Source of the DNA: Tritrichomonas foetus
Taxonomy: Eukaryota > Parabasalia > Tritrichomonadida > Tritrichomonadidae
Assembly (NCBI GenBank): GCA_001839685.1
Contig: MLAK01000747.1
Location: 1-64,000 of the forward strand
Direction of reading: 5' to 3'
Length of the DNA stretch: 64,000 bases
The notes beneath the pieces are model-generated. The model saw only the letters and a list, made by a program, of their open reading frames with translations, was not told the origin of the DNA and ran no database searches. Shown here one piece after another: positions 26,422 to 36,934 of the stretch. Numbering within the stretch: the stretch's first letter is position 1; each line of letters starts with the position of its first letter. The translations under genes and the position numbers were made by a program.

Positions 26422-28563
26422 ATGGAACAAGAACAAAACGAGCAAAATCAGCCACAAACGACAGAAGAAGAAGAGGAGCAAGTTGAAGAATACGAGTCCG
26501 AGCCATTTCAAGAGAGCGAAGAAATTCCAGAGAATGATTCTCAATGCTCACAAGATGAAGTGACGGAGAATCCTTTCGGCTTCTTGTTCTCCACTTCAGT
26601 TACCCACTGCTTCACGAACGAGCATAAAAACGAAGGCGACCCCTTCGTCTTTTTCAGCGGAAATACATATCAAGGAGAAATGCACGAAGGCATCATCCAT
26701 GGACAAGGCGAATACACCTGGACCGACCTTGGGGCAAAATACTCAGGTACGTTCAATTGGGGCAATTTTACAGGGACTGGCCGAATTCAATGGAAAGATG
26801 GCTCAACGTACGATGGAAATGTTGTAAACGGAATTAGAAATGGACAGGGGACCTATCGTCGAGCTGGCCCCAAGCCATTCGTTTACGAAGGAGAATGGCT
26901 GAATGGAAAATTCCATGGCCATGGAATTTGCTATTACGGAGAGCAAGGTTGTGATCACCATTATGAAGGAAATTTCGAAAACGGTGAAAGGGAAGGCGAC
27001 GGAACCATGTATTATCCAAACGGAAATATCTATGAAGGCCAATGGCATCTTGGAAAGCGCCATGGTCACGGAAAGTTCACCTGGAAGGAAAGTGGCTCAT
27101 ATTACGTTGGTGAATTCCAAAATGGTCAAATGTCTGGTCAAGGTGAAATTGTTTATGCATTTTCGGCTCAATCACCATCGGTTCAATTCGTTCAATCAAA
27201 TCGATATCTTGGGTCATTTGAAAACTCTTTAAGAAATGGCCAAGGCACATTTTATTATGCAAACGGTGCAGTCTATAAAGGCGAGTGGAAAGATAATAGA
27301 AAGAATGGAATTGGTACTTTCACTTCACGTGATGGTCGTGTTTATCATAGTGAATTCAGAGATGGTTCAATTTATCAAGATGGTCAACTTTTCGTTCCAA
27401 CACCATCAATTTCTCTCAATTTCCCACTTGATGGTCTTCTTGCACCCTCTGAATCTTCAGATGAAGTAATGAACTCTCTCTGTAATATTTATGTTCGATT
27501 CTTACCGAAACTTCGTGCATTGTATCAACAATATTCACGAATTCAATGGGCAGATGATAAAACCATTACTGCACTGAGAATGGTTGGAATGTGGCGTTTC
27601 TTACAGGATAAAGGAACTATTTTGCAGCCATCTTTTAGGCTCAGTGATGCAGATGATGTTGTTCAATGGAATTTGGAAAATCCATCTGTGAAAACTGATG
27701 ATTCTAATTCAAAAGATAGTCCATTGTCCAGTGGATTGAATTCAATGCCATCTACTTTTGGATTCGATCGAGTAAATGATCTTGAACCAATTACTTTCGA
27801 AAATCAGCCACTTAAATTTTCACCTGATCCATTTGCAACACTCTTCTTATATCAGCTTTTTGAATCACTTGTAAGATTGGCTCATCATCAACTTAAAGCG
27901 AGTTTTCCTGATTCTTTAATTCTGCAGGTGACTCGATTCTTAGAAAATTCCATATTCGTTGATGATTCACCTCCTGAAAATCCATACAGTCTGTTTAGAA
28001 AGAGTGTTTCAAATACTCAATTCGATGACATGGTTACAAAATATTCACCCAAACTTCTTGAACTTTATTTGGACTTCAGTGGCTATGCTTCAGGATGTTC
28101 GAAATTCCAAACTAGGCAATTAAAGATGGGAATTCAAATTGATTCAAATGTTGATGTAACAGTGAATGTTTATTCAGGAATTATGACAATTAGGGATCTT
28201 GTTTTATTCTTAGGTGATCGCTATTTCTTTGAAGATGAAGAAAAATTATCTGTTATGGACGTTCTTTGCTTCCAAAAATTCGCTGGTGTAACTCGCGCAA
28301 TTGAAGAAGAAGAAGAAGCAACATTTAGAAGATTCTTTACTTCGTTCATGAAAAGTAAAGTTACATTTGTAGAATTTGTACAGACTCTTGCATTTGTTGC
28401 AGATAAACTAATTCCTTTCGATTGGGAACCTGAAATGAAATTTGAATATGTTGTCACACACTTGGATCAGTGGAGACCACCAACACCACCCGAAAGTGTT
28501 GCAAATGAAAGTGATGTAAATGAAGAAGAGGAAGAAGAACCAGAAGCACAATCTGCCAAGTAA
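26422..28563 (+). CDS. RSPH10B: Radial spoke head protein 10 homolog (RSPH10B), MORN repeats
   Basis: A 713-residue protein starting at ATG 26422. An acidic N-terminus is followed by about ten MORN repeats (about 80-310), for example YQGEMHEGIIHGQGEYTW, YEGQWHLGKRHGHGKFTW and NRYLGSFENSLRNGQGTFYY followed by ANGAVYKGEWKDNRKNGIGTF. The last pair and DGRVYHSEF match human RSPH10B closely. The region after the MORN block also matches that ortholog: LRALYQQYSRIQWADD and MVGMWRFLQDKGTILQPSFRL followed by SDADDVV, corresponding to the family's LR.IY..Y and WRFLKD..L..AD blocks. RSPH10B is a radial spoke head component that regulates dynein in motile flagella. The C-terminus is again acidic. It is convergent with the armadillo-like gene, 254 bp away. 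Confidence 0.9.
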   Translation: MEQEQNEQNQPQTTEEEEEQVEEYESEPFQESEEIPENDSQCSQDEVTENPFGFLFSTSVTHCFTNEHKNEGDPFVFFSGNTYQGEMHEGIIHGQGEYTWTDLGAKYSGTFNWGNFTGTGRIQWKDGSTYDGNVVNGIRNGQGTYRRAGPKPFVYEGEWLNGKFHGHGICYYGEQGCDHHYEGNFENGEREGDGTMYYPNGNIYEGQWHLGKRHGHGKFTWKESGSYYVGEFQNGQMSGQGEIVYAFSAQSPSVQFVQSNRYLGSFENSLRNGQGTFYYANGAVYKGEWKDNRKNGIGTFTSRDGRVYHSEFRDGSIYQDGQLFVPTPSISLNFPLDGLLAPSESSDEVMNSLCNIYVRFLPKLRALYQQYSRIQWADDKTITALRMVGMWRFLQDKGTILQPSFRLSDADDVVQWNLENPSVKTDDSNSKDSPLSSGLNSMPSTFGFDRVNDLEPITFENQPLKFSPDPFATLFLYQLFESLVRLAHHQLKASFPDSLILQVTRFLENSIFVDDSPPENPYSLFRKSVSNTQFDDMVTKYSPKLLELYLDFSGYASGCSKFQTRQLKMGIQIDSNVDVTVNVYSGIMTIRDLVLFLGDRYFFEDEEKLSVMDVLCFQKFAGVTRAIEEEEEATFRRFFTSFMKSKVTFVEFVQTLAFVADKLIPFDWEPEMKFEYVVTHLDQWRPPTPPESVANESDVNEEEEEEPEAQSAK

Positions 28564-28817
28564 TTTTGTTAATCTAATTCATTGTGTATATTAATTTATT
28601 ATTATTATTTATGCTTCTATGTTTGACAAAGAACAATTGTTCAAGTGTGTTTTAAAAGCGTCATTGGTTTTGTCTTATTTTGATAATAAAAAATAAATGT
28701 TAACAACACTTTTCATCAAACTTTATTTTACACTTTAGTTTTTTTTTGGAAAAAAAAATTATAATTAAAATCTATTTTATTCATACAAACATTAAAAATT
28801 AATATAGGATTTCCAAT

Positions 28818-30341
28818 TCATTGAGAGTCTGGAAAATAAGTATTTATAAATCGCTGAAGAAGAGTATTTACTTGCCCTTCTTCAACAGTAAACATCTGAA
28901 TGAATTCTTGTAAATCAAACACACTCAAAAACATTGTATAACACTTTTCATTCATGTTTATTTTATATGATGTGTCAAACATCATAACAAATAAATGGAG
29001 TACTTCAATTTGAATTTCGACACTGTTTATCTCTAAAATCCTCGAAAAAATATAAAATAAAGAAACATGTTTTTTATTCTTTCCCATAGTTTCATCTTCA
29101 TTATCATCAATACTTTGATTATTTAATGGTAATTGATCACCATGAGTAAAAATCAGTTTCCATTGTTCCAAATTTGCAAGTAGGGCTAGTTTATATAAAA
29201 TTCTCGAAATTACAATTTTTGTCTTGCTATTTAGCAGTTCAAACACATCACAAAACTTAAACAATAAAAAACAGTCATTCTTAAAGAAAGTTTCGACTGT
29301 TTCCTGTTTAATAATTTCATTTAATGCTTCAGCTGCCGCATTTTGATTCCTTGCAGAATTGAATTCAAAAAATAATTCTAATATTTTATCGACATTAAAT
29401 AAATAATCAATGTTTTGATATTTTTGATATAATTGAACAATGATTCGACAAACTAAGGCATGCGATTCCACTGGTGGATGAACAAGAAAATAATTAAGTA
29501 ATTCGAAAAGATTCAATTTTTCAAATAGAGGAAAATCAAAAGATTCTAAAAAAAGTCGATTATAAATAGAGCATAAACTTGAACGAGTAAAAATGGTAAT
29601 TAATTTATCATCTTGGGATTGTAAAATTGTTTTCTCATAGAAAAAATAATGAACCATCTCTAATAACGCTGATTCGTCGTCTGGTGTGAATAAAAAGCTC
29701 GAAATGTTTTTAATAATAAGAAAAATGGGAAATAATAAAAAACTCTGATTTATCATTTTTGATAACTCAAAAAGGGTTCGAATAGAAAAATAAGACAAAA
29801 TCAACTTACCATAGCTATTATTTGATTTGTCAGTATTGAATACAATACTATTTAATAAATTTAATAAACATAACAAAGTATCTTCACTTTGATCATTTTG
29901 ACCTTCTTGATTTTGAATGGAAATTTGATGTGTTATTTGATGCTTTATTTGATGGAGAAGTTCTGGGCATAAAAAGTAATTTATTAGTTCTTTTTGTGTC
30001 GAAACTATCGCTTCTAAACAATTAATAATGATTGGGTTTACTCCAAAAACTTCCGTTTTTTCGAATGAAGAGAATAAAATTTGAATTATGTTAAAATTGA
30101 AAATACCATGATTAGCAGCATCATAAGATTTACTATTCTTGTCTAATAAAGCATCTTTTAAAAGAGAAATATTGAATAAAAGCTTCTGAAAATCATTAGT
30201 TACAAAAGCAAAATTTATTGCTTCATATATTTTATGGAATCTTTGAATCAAATCATGATCTGATGCTTTATCATCTACATTTAAATACTCTAATCGTGTT
30301 TCTATTTTGTTTTGAAATGGTGGTTTTTTGTAGTTTTCCAT
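28818..30341 (-). CDS. Armadillo/HEAT-like helical repeat protein
   Basis: A 507-residue, almost wholly alpha-helical protein starting at ATG 30341. Helical repeats include IIINCLEAIVSTQKELINYF, LCLLNLLNSIVFN, HALVCRIIVQLYQKYQNI and IEVLHLFVMMFDTSYKI. The sequence QNAAAEALNEIIKQETVE looks like an armadillo helix 3. No catalytic motif is visible. Size and layout are like the proteins at 1247-2707 and 58831-60252, so the three are probably divergent members of one family. Divergent from the BTB-like gene at 30557, with about 215 bp between start codons. Function unknown. Confidence 0.7.
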   Translation of the reverse strand: MENYKKPPFQNKIETRLEYLNVDDKASDHDLIQRFHKIYEAINFAFVTNDFQKLLFNISLLKDALLDKNSKSYDAANHGIFNFNIIQILFSSFEKTEVFGVNPIIINCLEAIVSTQKELINYFLCPELLHQIKHQITHQISIQNQEGQNDQSEDTLLCLLNLLNSIVFNTDKSNNSYGKLILSYFSIRTLFELSKMINQSFLLFPIFLIIKNISSFLFTPDDESALLEMVHYFFYEKTILQSQDDKLITIFTRSSLCSIYNRLFLESFDFPLFEKLNLFELLNYFLVHPPVESHALVCRIIVQLYQKYQNIDYLFNVDKILELFFEFNSARNQNAAAEALNEIIKQETVETFFKNDCFLLFKFCDVFELLNSKTKIVISRILYKLALLANLEQWKLIFTHGDQLPLNNQSIDDNEDETMGKNKKHVSLFYIFSRILEINSVEIQIEVLHLFVMMFDTSYKINMNEKCYTMFLSVFDLQEFIQMFTVEEGQVNTLLQRFINTYFPDSQ

Positions 30342-30556
30342 ATGAAGTTAAAAGTGACTTTTCTTCTCAAAAAGCCAACATGCCATTTATCTTTTTAATG
30401 GAATATCCTTTCAGAAATAATTTTTCATTTAACATGTCATTATCATTTCATGAAGAGTTTTCATATCACATTACGTTTTTGAAATAAAATACATACGTTT
30501 GAATGATATTTGAACGTTCCTCATAACAAACGGTTAAAAATATAAAAGAATTCTCC

Positions 30557-31993
30557 ATGGATTCGACACCCGATTTTATGCGCGTTTTCACATTGTGGGC
30601 CAACAACCGCCCATATGATTTAGATGGTCCTACTTTTTCAAGGATGTCCAAGAAGTGCGGAAAGCTAATGCAACAAGGACAAACTCAAGGCGTTCTCGTG
30701 AGGCGTGTTCGTAATGATACAATCACTGCTTTTGTTGCTGCTTGCCAGTTACAACCGTTTAAAGTGACTCGAAACAGCGCATTCGAATTACTCGATATTG
30801 CCTATGAATGGGAAGTCGCCACCCTTATAAAATTCGTCAACGACTATGTCTCATCAAAAGGAATCAGCCGCCCCCACGATGTTGACTGTATTGCCGAACT
30901 TTTGAAACATTGCAATAAGAAAAATTACGCTGAATCTGACATCATCGCCGTATCAAATATTGTTAATACAGCACTCGCCGACCCTCGCCTTCCACAAGTC
31001 CCGCCAGAAATGGATTTCCGAATATTATTGGCGGCAGATCAGAGATCGATTGATCAACAGCTTTTATTGGATTTTGTCATTACATTATTCAATGAAAATG
31101 CACAGGCAGCAGCTCCACTCATTTCACTGATTGATTTCTCTCGTCTAACGCACGACCAATCCGAAGGCATCTTTCAGTGCCCAGAAATCCACGAGGAGAA
31201 CGTTAACTTCTTCATATCATGGGCATTAAGCAGTCTTCGTGCGAAAGCTGATCGAGAACGTGCACAAGCTGATGCACGCCATTTTGCTGAAATTTCAACA
31301 ATGCGCGAACTCGTTCAAAAAGCTCAAATTAATGCTATCAACAAAGTGAAAGCTGAGCATGCAGAACGTGAGAAAGTCGTCCGCAATCGAATCGAAAGCC
31401 AAAATAAAGAAATTGAAGAATTACTAAACATAACAAAACAACAAGCTAACCAGTTAAAAACCAAAGAAGAGGAACATGAAAAAAGGTTGAAGAAATTATC
31501 AGATATGATAGAAAAAATGACAATCCAAGCTAAAGACTTCGATGAACAAATTAAGCACATGCCTGAAATTATTAAACAGGAAGTGACTGATGAAATTACA
31601 CCAATTCGTGAAAGTATTACCAATGACATCAATGATGCAAATGATCACAACACTGATGAGCTTCATAAAATTAAAGATTACTTCGACCAGCCACTTGAAG
31701 ATGCACAAGAGCGTACAGAAAGCATACAAGCAGAAGCAGATATCAGAAGTAACAGACTCTTCGACGAAAATAGCATTCTTCTCGACAACAAAGCTGCTCT
31801 TGCTGTTAAAATGCTGAAGGACAAATTTAGAGGTGAGAAACACATTCGCGAGAAGGAGAACAAGTTTGGAATCTTCGAAAGAAGGAATGGATTATGGGGA
31901 GTAACCGTGAAACAGGCAAAAGAGGCAGAACAACAGATTGTCGAACTGATCAAAAGAATGAACGAGTTGTGTCCACTTGATGGATATGATTAG
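30557..31993 (+). CDS. BTB/BACK-like protein with coiled coil
   Basis: A 478-residue protein starting at ATG 30557. Residues about 1-110 have the spacing of a BTB/POZ-like fold (FMRVFTLWANNRPYDLDG, then AACQLQPFKVTRNSAFELLD and YEWEVATLIKFVNDYVSS). Helical BACK-like sequence follows to about 230, with LLAADQRSIDQQLLLDFVIT and HEENVNFFISWALSSLRAKA. A long coiled coil occupies about 235-420. A large family with this BTB-like head and coiled-coil tail is typical of trichomonads. A conserved block at the end (NKFGIFERRNGLWGVTVKQA) is probably a small domain. A CUL3-adaptor role is possible but the coiled-coil tail is not usual for that class. Confidence 0.65.
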   Translation: MDSTPDFMRVFTLWANNRPYDLDGPTFSRMSKKCGKLMQQGQTQGVLVRRVRNDTITAFVAACQLQPFKVTRNSAFELLDIAYEWEVATLIKFVNDYVSSKGISRPHDVDCIAELLKHCNKKNYAESDIIAVSNIVNTALADPRLPQVPPEMDFRILLAADQRSIDQQLLLDFVITLFNENAQAAAPLISLIDFSRLTHDQSEGIFQCPEIHEENVNFFISWALSSLRAKADRERAQADARHFAEISTMRELVQKAQINAINKVKAEHAEREKVVRNRIESQNKEIEELLNITKQQANQLKTKEEEHEKRLKKLSDMIEKMTIQAKDFDEQIKHMPEIIKQEVTDEITPIRESITNDINDANDHNTDELHKIKDYFDQPLEDAQERTESIQAEADIRSNRLFDENSILLDNKAALAVKMLKDKFRGEKHIREKENKFGIFERRNGLWGVTVKQAKEAEQQIVELIKRMNELCPLDGYD

Positions 31994-32160
31994 GAGTATT
32001 ATTTATTATTTGATTTTTGGTTTATATAGATATTTTTTTATTTTTATTTAATGAGGTTGAGTTTTAATAAAATTGAAACGTATTGTCCGTAATTTTATCT
32101 TTCTCTCTTTTTTCCCCACCTATTTATGACTTCTATGATTTTATTTTTGCTGAATATTTT

Positions 32161-32427
32161 TTGATTCTATGATGAATTTTTGATTTAATGATGATGTTTA
32201 ATATTTAATGATGATGTTTATGATTTAATGATGATGTTTTTGATTTTATGATGATGTTTTTGATTTTATGATGATGTTTTTGATTTTGTGATGATGTTTT
32301 TGATTTTGTGATAATGTTTTTGATTCTATGATGATGTTTTTGATTTAATGATGATGTTTTTGATTCTATGATGATTTTTTGATTTAATGATGATTTTTTG
32401 ATTTAATGAAGATGTTTTTGATTTTTG
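32161..32427. repeat. 20-nt minisatellite
   Basis: About 13 imperfect head-to-tail copies of GATTTTATGATGATGTTTTT, with units of 18-21 nt and frequent T/A/G variants. The unit length is not a multiple of three and no frame stays open, so it is non-coding. It lies between the convergent ends of the genes at 31993 and 32547. Confidence 0.9.
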
Positions 32428-32546
32428 GATATTACAGTTAAGGAGAATTCTACATGATACCATTCACTTCCGAAAAATGAAAGAGCGAAAGAACAAAGAA
32501 AAAAGTTTTAAATCAAAAACATTTATAAAATTCAATCAATAAAAAT

Positions 32547-32999
32547 TCATGGGTCGGTTGTAATGATTTCATCGTTTTTTGGCTGAGAAGCTACTTGAAC
32601 AATTGGCTGTGAAGAAGCAACTTCTTCATGGAAGATTCTTGTTTCGTATTTAGCATCAATTAAATCAGCGACTTCTTTTAATTTAGCAGAAAGTTCTTCA
32701 ATTGTCTTGTCTTCCTTCATTGAAGTAATTGATGTACATATTTTTGACTGCGAGTCAATGAATTGTCCAACTTCTTCTATTCTTAATCCAACTCTTGGAA
32801 GTTTCATTTTATCATATGACGTTTGAAGGTCCTCGACATAGTTTTCAACGCGCGGATTGAGATTTGAAGTTCTCATTACAGTTACGAAGGCATTCGGATT
32901 TTTTATCATGATTCTGATAATAAACGGTCTCCATTTTATCACTGCAATATGAAGACATCTGTGATATTTATATGAAATTAATAATAGGATATAACTCAT
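32547..32999 (-). CDS. Small helical hypothetical protein
   Basis: A 150-residue frame from ATG 32999. An internal ATG at 32909 gives 120 residues and may be the true start, because the sequence before it is hydrophobic and irregular while conserved-looking sequence begins there (MIKNPNAFVTVMRTSNLN). The middle is amphipathic helix with short heptads (VENYVEDLQTSYDKMKLP, TIEELSAKLKEVADLID) and the end is disordered. I recognise no family. The size and helical make-up fit a subunit of a small coiled-coil complex, but this is not supported further. Confidence 0.6.
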   Translation of the reverse strand: MSYILLLISYKYHRCLHIAVIKWRPFIIRIMIKNPNAFVTVMRTSNLNPRVENYVEDLQTSYDKMKLPRVGLRIEEVGQFIDSQSKICTSITSMKEDKTIEELSAKLKEVADLIDAKYETRIFHEEVASSQPIVQVASQPKNDEIITTDP

Positions 33000-33454
33000 C
33001 TCTTTCCCTTTAAAAATATTTTATATTTTACAAATCGTAATTAAAGAAGATTGATTTTTCCATTCATTTTGGATTGAACAAATATCATTCATTTTGATGA
33101 TCACAATTATTGTTTAGACCCAAAATACATTTTTTCGAGAATTTCATTACTTAAATATGAAATGAAGGAATTTATTAGGGATTTGTATGATAATTATTAT
33201 CGGAATTTCATTTCATTAAGATAGTAAATTATTCTTGACCTGATTCATTAAATGATTGTAATTCTTATATTAAATAATTAATTTTTGCGTATGGTTTCGA
33301 GATTTTCGCCAATCTTCTTTTAGTGATTTTACTTTCACTTTGTGTGATTCTCTACTTTTTAAGAAATCATATAGAATAAATTCAGAGTATCATTCAAAAT
33401 TGAAGATTGACCTCAGATCATGACATGTGAAATTGCAAAATCTAATATTTTTGA
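33000..33454. other. Divergent intergenic region
   Basis: About 455 bp between the small helical gene and UTP7. AT-rich, no gene or array seen; it contains the promoters of both flanking genes. Confidence 0.35.
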
Positions 33455-34996
33455 ATGAGCGAGAAAAAGAAACTAATCGACAGAAACGAATGGTTCATTC
33501 CGGATGACAAAGAGAAGTACGAAGAGTACCTCCGTGGTGCTGATGATGATGAACCAGAGGATGTCAAAAACTTTCAACTCAAAAGAGAATTAGCCCATCA
33601 TCGCTCCGATGTAGTCACTGCCGCACGCGGTGCAGTCCGCTCAGAAATGCTTCAAACAGTTGACCAAGGCTATGTTGAAGACGATACATATTTATCGCAA
33701 AAATCAATCCAGAAAGAAATTCCAATCGCCATCGCTTCACGAAAATTCGATTTCGATTTGCCAAACGGCCCCTATCATGCAGATGTCACATTAAACGGTC
33801 GCACAATTCTCCTTGGAGGGTCAGGCGGCCACTTCGCGTCATTCGACTGGTATAACGGCAATAAATTCTTCGAACTCTATCCAGAAGCAGAAGTCAGAGA
33901 TGTCACTTTTCTATACGACGATACGCTTTGCGCAATGGCCACCCAAAAGTTGGTTTATATTCATGATAAGCAAGGCGTTCAAATCCACGAATTAACAGAC
34001 CACAAGCGTCCTCTCTTCATCACTTTTTTACGGCAGCACTGGCTTCTCGTTTCAGCCAGCGAAAATGGGAGATTGACCTATAGCGATGTTACAGATGGCA
34101 AAACGGTCGCGAAATTCCGAACAAAGAGAGGAACACCAACTTGTATGTGTTATAACCGTCATAATGGAGTTGTTTCCCTTGGCCATACCAACGGCGTCGT
34201 TTCATTCTGGACACCGAATGCGGAAGAACCAGCAGCAACCGTTTTCACCCATCCTTCGCCACTCACATCAATAGATGTTGATATTAGTGGCAAAAAACTG
34301 GCGACAGCTGGCTGTGATGGTTCTGTTCGAATTTGGGATTTAAGAAACTTCGATCGAGTCTATTCAAGATCAAACGATAAGTATAGCGCATCAAATGTTT
34401 CGTTTTCGGCGTCAGGCGTCCTTGGAGTTGTCCGTGGTGTTCGCTGTGAGTTCTTTAAAGAGTTTAATGCAAAGAAGCCTTATTTGGCTTGTTCATTCAA
34501 AGCTACAGTGAAGTCATTGAAATTTGTCACTTTTGATGATTTCGCTATCGTTGGGCACGATAACGGTATATCGTCTGTTATCGTTCCTGGAAGTGGCGAG
34601 CCAAATATCGATTCAAATGTGGCAAATCCTTTTGCCACAACCGAATGGCGTCAAGAACAAGAAGTTCGCGGCCTTCTTGATAAAATACCATATGATATGA
34701 TTACAATGGACATTGATGGACCTATCCAAGTTGGTCGACCAGTCGACAAGCAGAAGGAAAGAGCAGCTGGATTGAAGAAACACAGAATGATTAAAGAAAC
34801 ATCTGATAAAGACGAGAGAAAAGGTGGAACCAAAGAAAAAAGAGTGTCAATGGAACAAAAAATCAGAATGATGAAAGAAGCATACAATAAACAACTGATT
34901 GAAGAAAAGATGAAGAAGAAAGAAACAGAAAATGCGGAAGAAGAACCATCAGGACCTTTAGCACGATTCAAGAAGGCAAAGGAATCCAGACACTAA
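33455..34996 (+). CDS. UTP7: UTP7/WDR46, small-subunit processome WD40 protein
   Basis: A 513-residue nucleolar WD40 protein of the SSU processome, needed for 18S rRNA maturation. Evidence in order: a charged N-terminal helix; a beta-propeller from about 95 to 350 including ATAGCDGSVRIWDLRNF; then the BING4 C-terminal domain diagnostic of this family, seen as FAIVGHDNGISSVIVPGSGE followed by PNIDSNVANPF and WRQEQEVRGLLDKIPYDMI. The C-terminus is Lys/Glu-rich and basic, as in orthologs. Length is near the usual 520-610. Codon use is richer in C-ending codons than the coiled-coil neighbours. It starts at ATG 33455 and converges on a 17-nt repeat array. Confidence 0.94.
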   Translation: MSEKKKLIDRNEWFIPDDKEKYEEYLRGADDDEPEDVKNFQLKRELAHHRSDVVTAARGAVRSEMLQTVDQGYVEDDTYLSQKSIQKEIPIAIASRKFDFDLPNGPYHADVTLNGRTILLGGSGGHFASFDWYNGNKFFELYPEAEVRDVTFLYDDTLCAMATQKLVYIHDKQGVQIHELTDHKRPLFITFLRQHWLLVSASENGRLTYSDVTDGKTVAKFRTKRGTPTCMCYNRHNGVVSLGHTNGVVSFWTPNAEEPAATVFTHPSPLTSIDVDISGKKLATAGCDGSVRIWDLRNFDRVYSRSNDKYSASNVSFSASGVLGVVRGVRCEFFKEFNAKKPYLACSFKATVKSLKFVTFDDFAIVGHDNGISSVIVPGSGEPNIDSNVANPFATTEWRQEQEVRGLLDKIPYDMITMDIDGPIQVGRPVDKQKERAAGLKKHRMIKETSDKDERKGGTKEKRVSMEQKIRMMKEAYNKQLIEEKMKKKETENAEEEPSGPLARFKKAKESRH

Positions 34997-35277
34997 CTCT
35001 CTTTTCCCTTTCTTTTTTGATGTGAATTTTATTGATATGAATTGGATTGATTTGAAGTTTTCAAGTGATGTGTATTTTTGTTGAATTTGGTTTATATAGT
35101 TTTATATTTGAATATTTTCTTATCATAAATAGATATTATTTATTTGTTAATATACAATCTTCTTTGCCTCTTCCTCATGATTTTTTACTTGTATACCTTT
35201 CAGAATTACATTAACTACTGTAATGACATTGTGATCGTTTTGGATCATATTTTGCCAAAAATTTGCCCTAAAATGAG

Positions 35278-35407
35278 TGCCTTTGGAAAATGAGTGTTTT
35301 TGGAAAATGATTGCTTTTGGAAAATGAATGTCTTTGGAAAATGAATGTCTTTAGAAAATGAGTGTTTTTGAAAAATGAGTGTCTTTGGAAAATGAGTGTT
35401 TTTAAAA
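35278..35407. repeat. 17-nt minisatellite
   Basis: 7.6 head-to-tail copies of a 17-nt unit, consensus TGTCTTTGGAAAATGAG, with point variants only. Unit starts fall at 35278, 35295, 35312, 35329, 35346, 35363, 35380 and 35397. It lies between the convergent ends of UTP7 and the small membrane protein gene. Confidence 0.92.
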
Positions 35408-35671
35408 TTTTTCGAAAAAAAAATTAGAGTTTAAAGGTAAGATTCATTCATATATATTTACTGGTGACGAAAATAGTTAATCATAAGAATAAACTTCAGT
35501 TTCGGTTGATATTATGAAAAAAAAAAATATTGTTTCACAAAAATCGGAAAAGAATGATTTACAAAGGAAATATAGACCTAGATGGTCAAAAGGATATTAT
35601 GTCGAGCAATTTTAAAGAATTTAAAAAGACAAAATAAAAAAATAATATCAAATAAAAAAAATATAGATTGT

Positions 35672-36142
35672 TTAATCAGATTTTCTGTGGTGGAAAGTAC
35701 AAAATTGAACCGAAACAATGGTAATATCAATTAAAACCATGATTATGGAGAAGATTCCCATAACAATAATTCCACTTGAAGGTGTGACATTCTGAACAAC
35801 TATTGGAGAAATAGCACCAAATTCATCCTTTGATGTCGTGCATTGGCATGTGATTGTAGCTGGTTCAATTTCGAGTTCCAATTCTTCTGATTCGAAATAA
35901 TCTTCTTTCTGGGTTAAGCCGAGTGGAACTTCGTAGTATTCGTAATCTGTCAAACTGTTTCGATAGCACTTCATTCCTTCCTTATTTGTGCGGATGATAA
36001 GCTTATATTTTTCTAGTGGCATATACTGAAAAGAAACGTTATCCTGGCAGGAAAATGTATATAATTGGGGAAGCTCCGAGGTGATAAAATTGTATGTTTC
36101 GGTGGCGGCGAAGATGGGCGTTAAAAGCAATCCCAAAAACAT
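35672..36142 (-). CDS. Small type I membrane protein, hypothetical
   Basis: A 156-residue protein starting at ATG 36142. MFLGLLLTPIFAATE is a signal peptide with a likely cleavage after FAA. A lumenal or extracellular domain of about 105 residues contains four Cys and one NVT glycosylation site, followed by one transmembrane helix (about 124-147, SGIIVMGIFSIIMVLIDITI) and a short basic tail HHRKSD. The layout would suit a p24-like cargo receptor or a small surface protein, but no family sequence signature is visible, and p24 coiled-coil sequence is absent. Function unknown. Confidence 0.7.
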   Translation of the reverse strand: MFLGLLLTPIFAATETYNFITSELPQLYTFSCQDNVSFQYMPLEKYKLIIRTNKEGMKCYRNSLTDYEYYEVPLGLTQKEDYFESEELELEIEPATITCQCTTSKDEFGAISPIVVQNVTPSSGIIVMGIFSIIMVLIDITIVSVQFCTFHHRKSD

Positions 36143-36934
36143 TTATGGATTATGATCATCAAAAAGTTGATAGTCGAGTTAGGAAAGGCCAATTTTCTGA
36201 CTTTCTAAGGTGAATTACTCTTTTCAATTATGTATCAAAAAAGTGGGAAAAAAAATGATTGTTCATATCGTTAACAATTGTAAAGTTATCAATCTTTCTC
36301 AATTTACCATCATTGAAGCAACATCGATGCATTTCTCTTTTTTTAAAAAATATGACTTTGAACATCACTCCACCATACTTATATGATTAACTATCTCAGA
36401 AAATGTCATAAAGAGAGACATTTTCCAAAACCAAAAATTAATTTTTATTTAGAATTTCAAAAAAAAATATTATATCATATTTGTGTTGAATTGAAAGTGG
36501 AATATGCTCATAAGTTACATAAATTGATAATACCAAATATCTCATGATAATATTTCAATGTGTAATTAATTAATTTTTGATTTCACATTTCTACTTTAAA
36601 GTGAATTAGCATTCACAAAATTGTTTTATACCTCTTCATTTCAGCCAAACACAAAAACGATTTCAAACAAATTTTGTCAATTCAGGTGAATTTGATTTTC
36701 CAGCTTAACTTTTGGTTGTCATGCAGAGGCATAAATTGTTTGAACTATAGAAATATTTACTATTTGTGATTAAAAAGAATCTTTAATAATTCGATAAAAA
36801 ATAATTATATTCAGATTTTTGTGAGCTTTAATTTCATGCTTCCAAAATGTTGTTCCAAAAAATAAAAATGAATAAAAAGTGGTTTTGAGTTATTCATTAA
36901 GTTTATTTATAAACGATTACATGTTTTTAAATTT
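36143..36934. other. Intergenic region
   Basis: About 790 bp between two leftward genes, AT-rich. AAAAAGTT lies near 36164, just upstream of the small membrane protein gene. No coding or RNA feature recognised. Confidence 0.35.

Noticed and set aside
32161..35407. CRISPR-like arrays
   Set aside because: The repeats are contiguous with no unique spacers and the context is eukaryotic; they are minisatellites.
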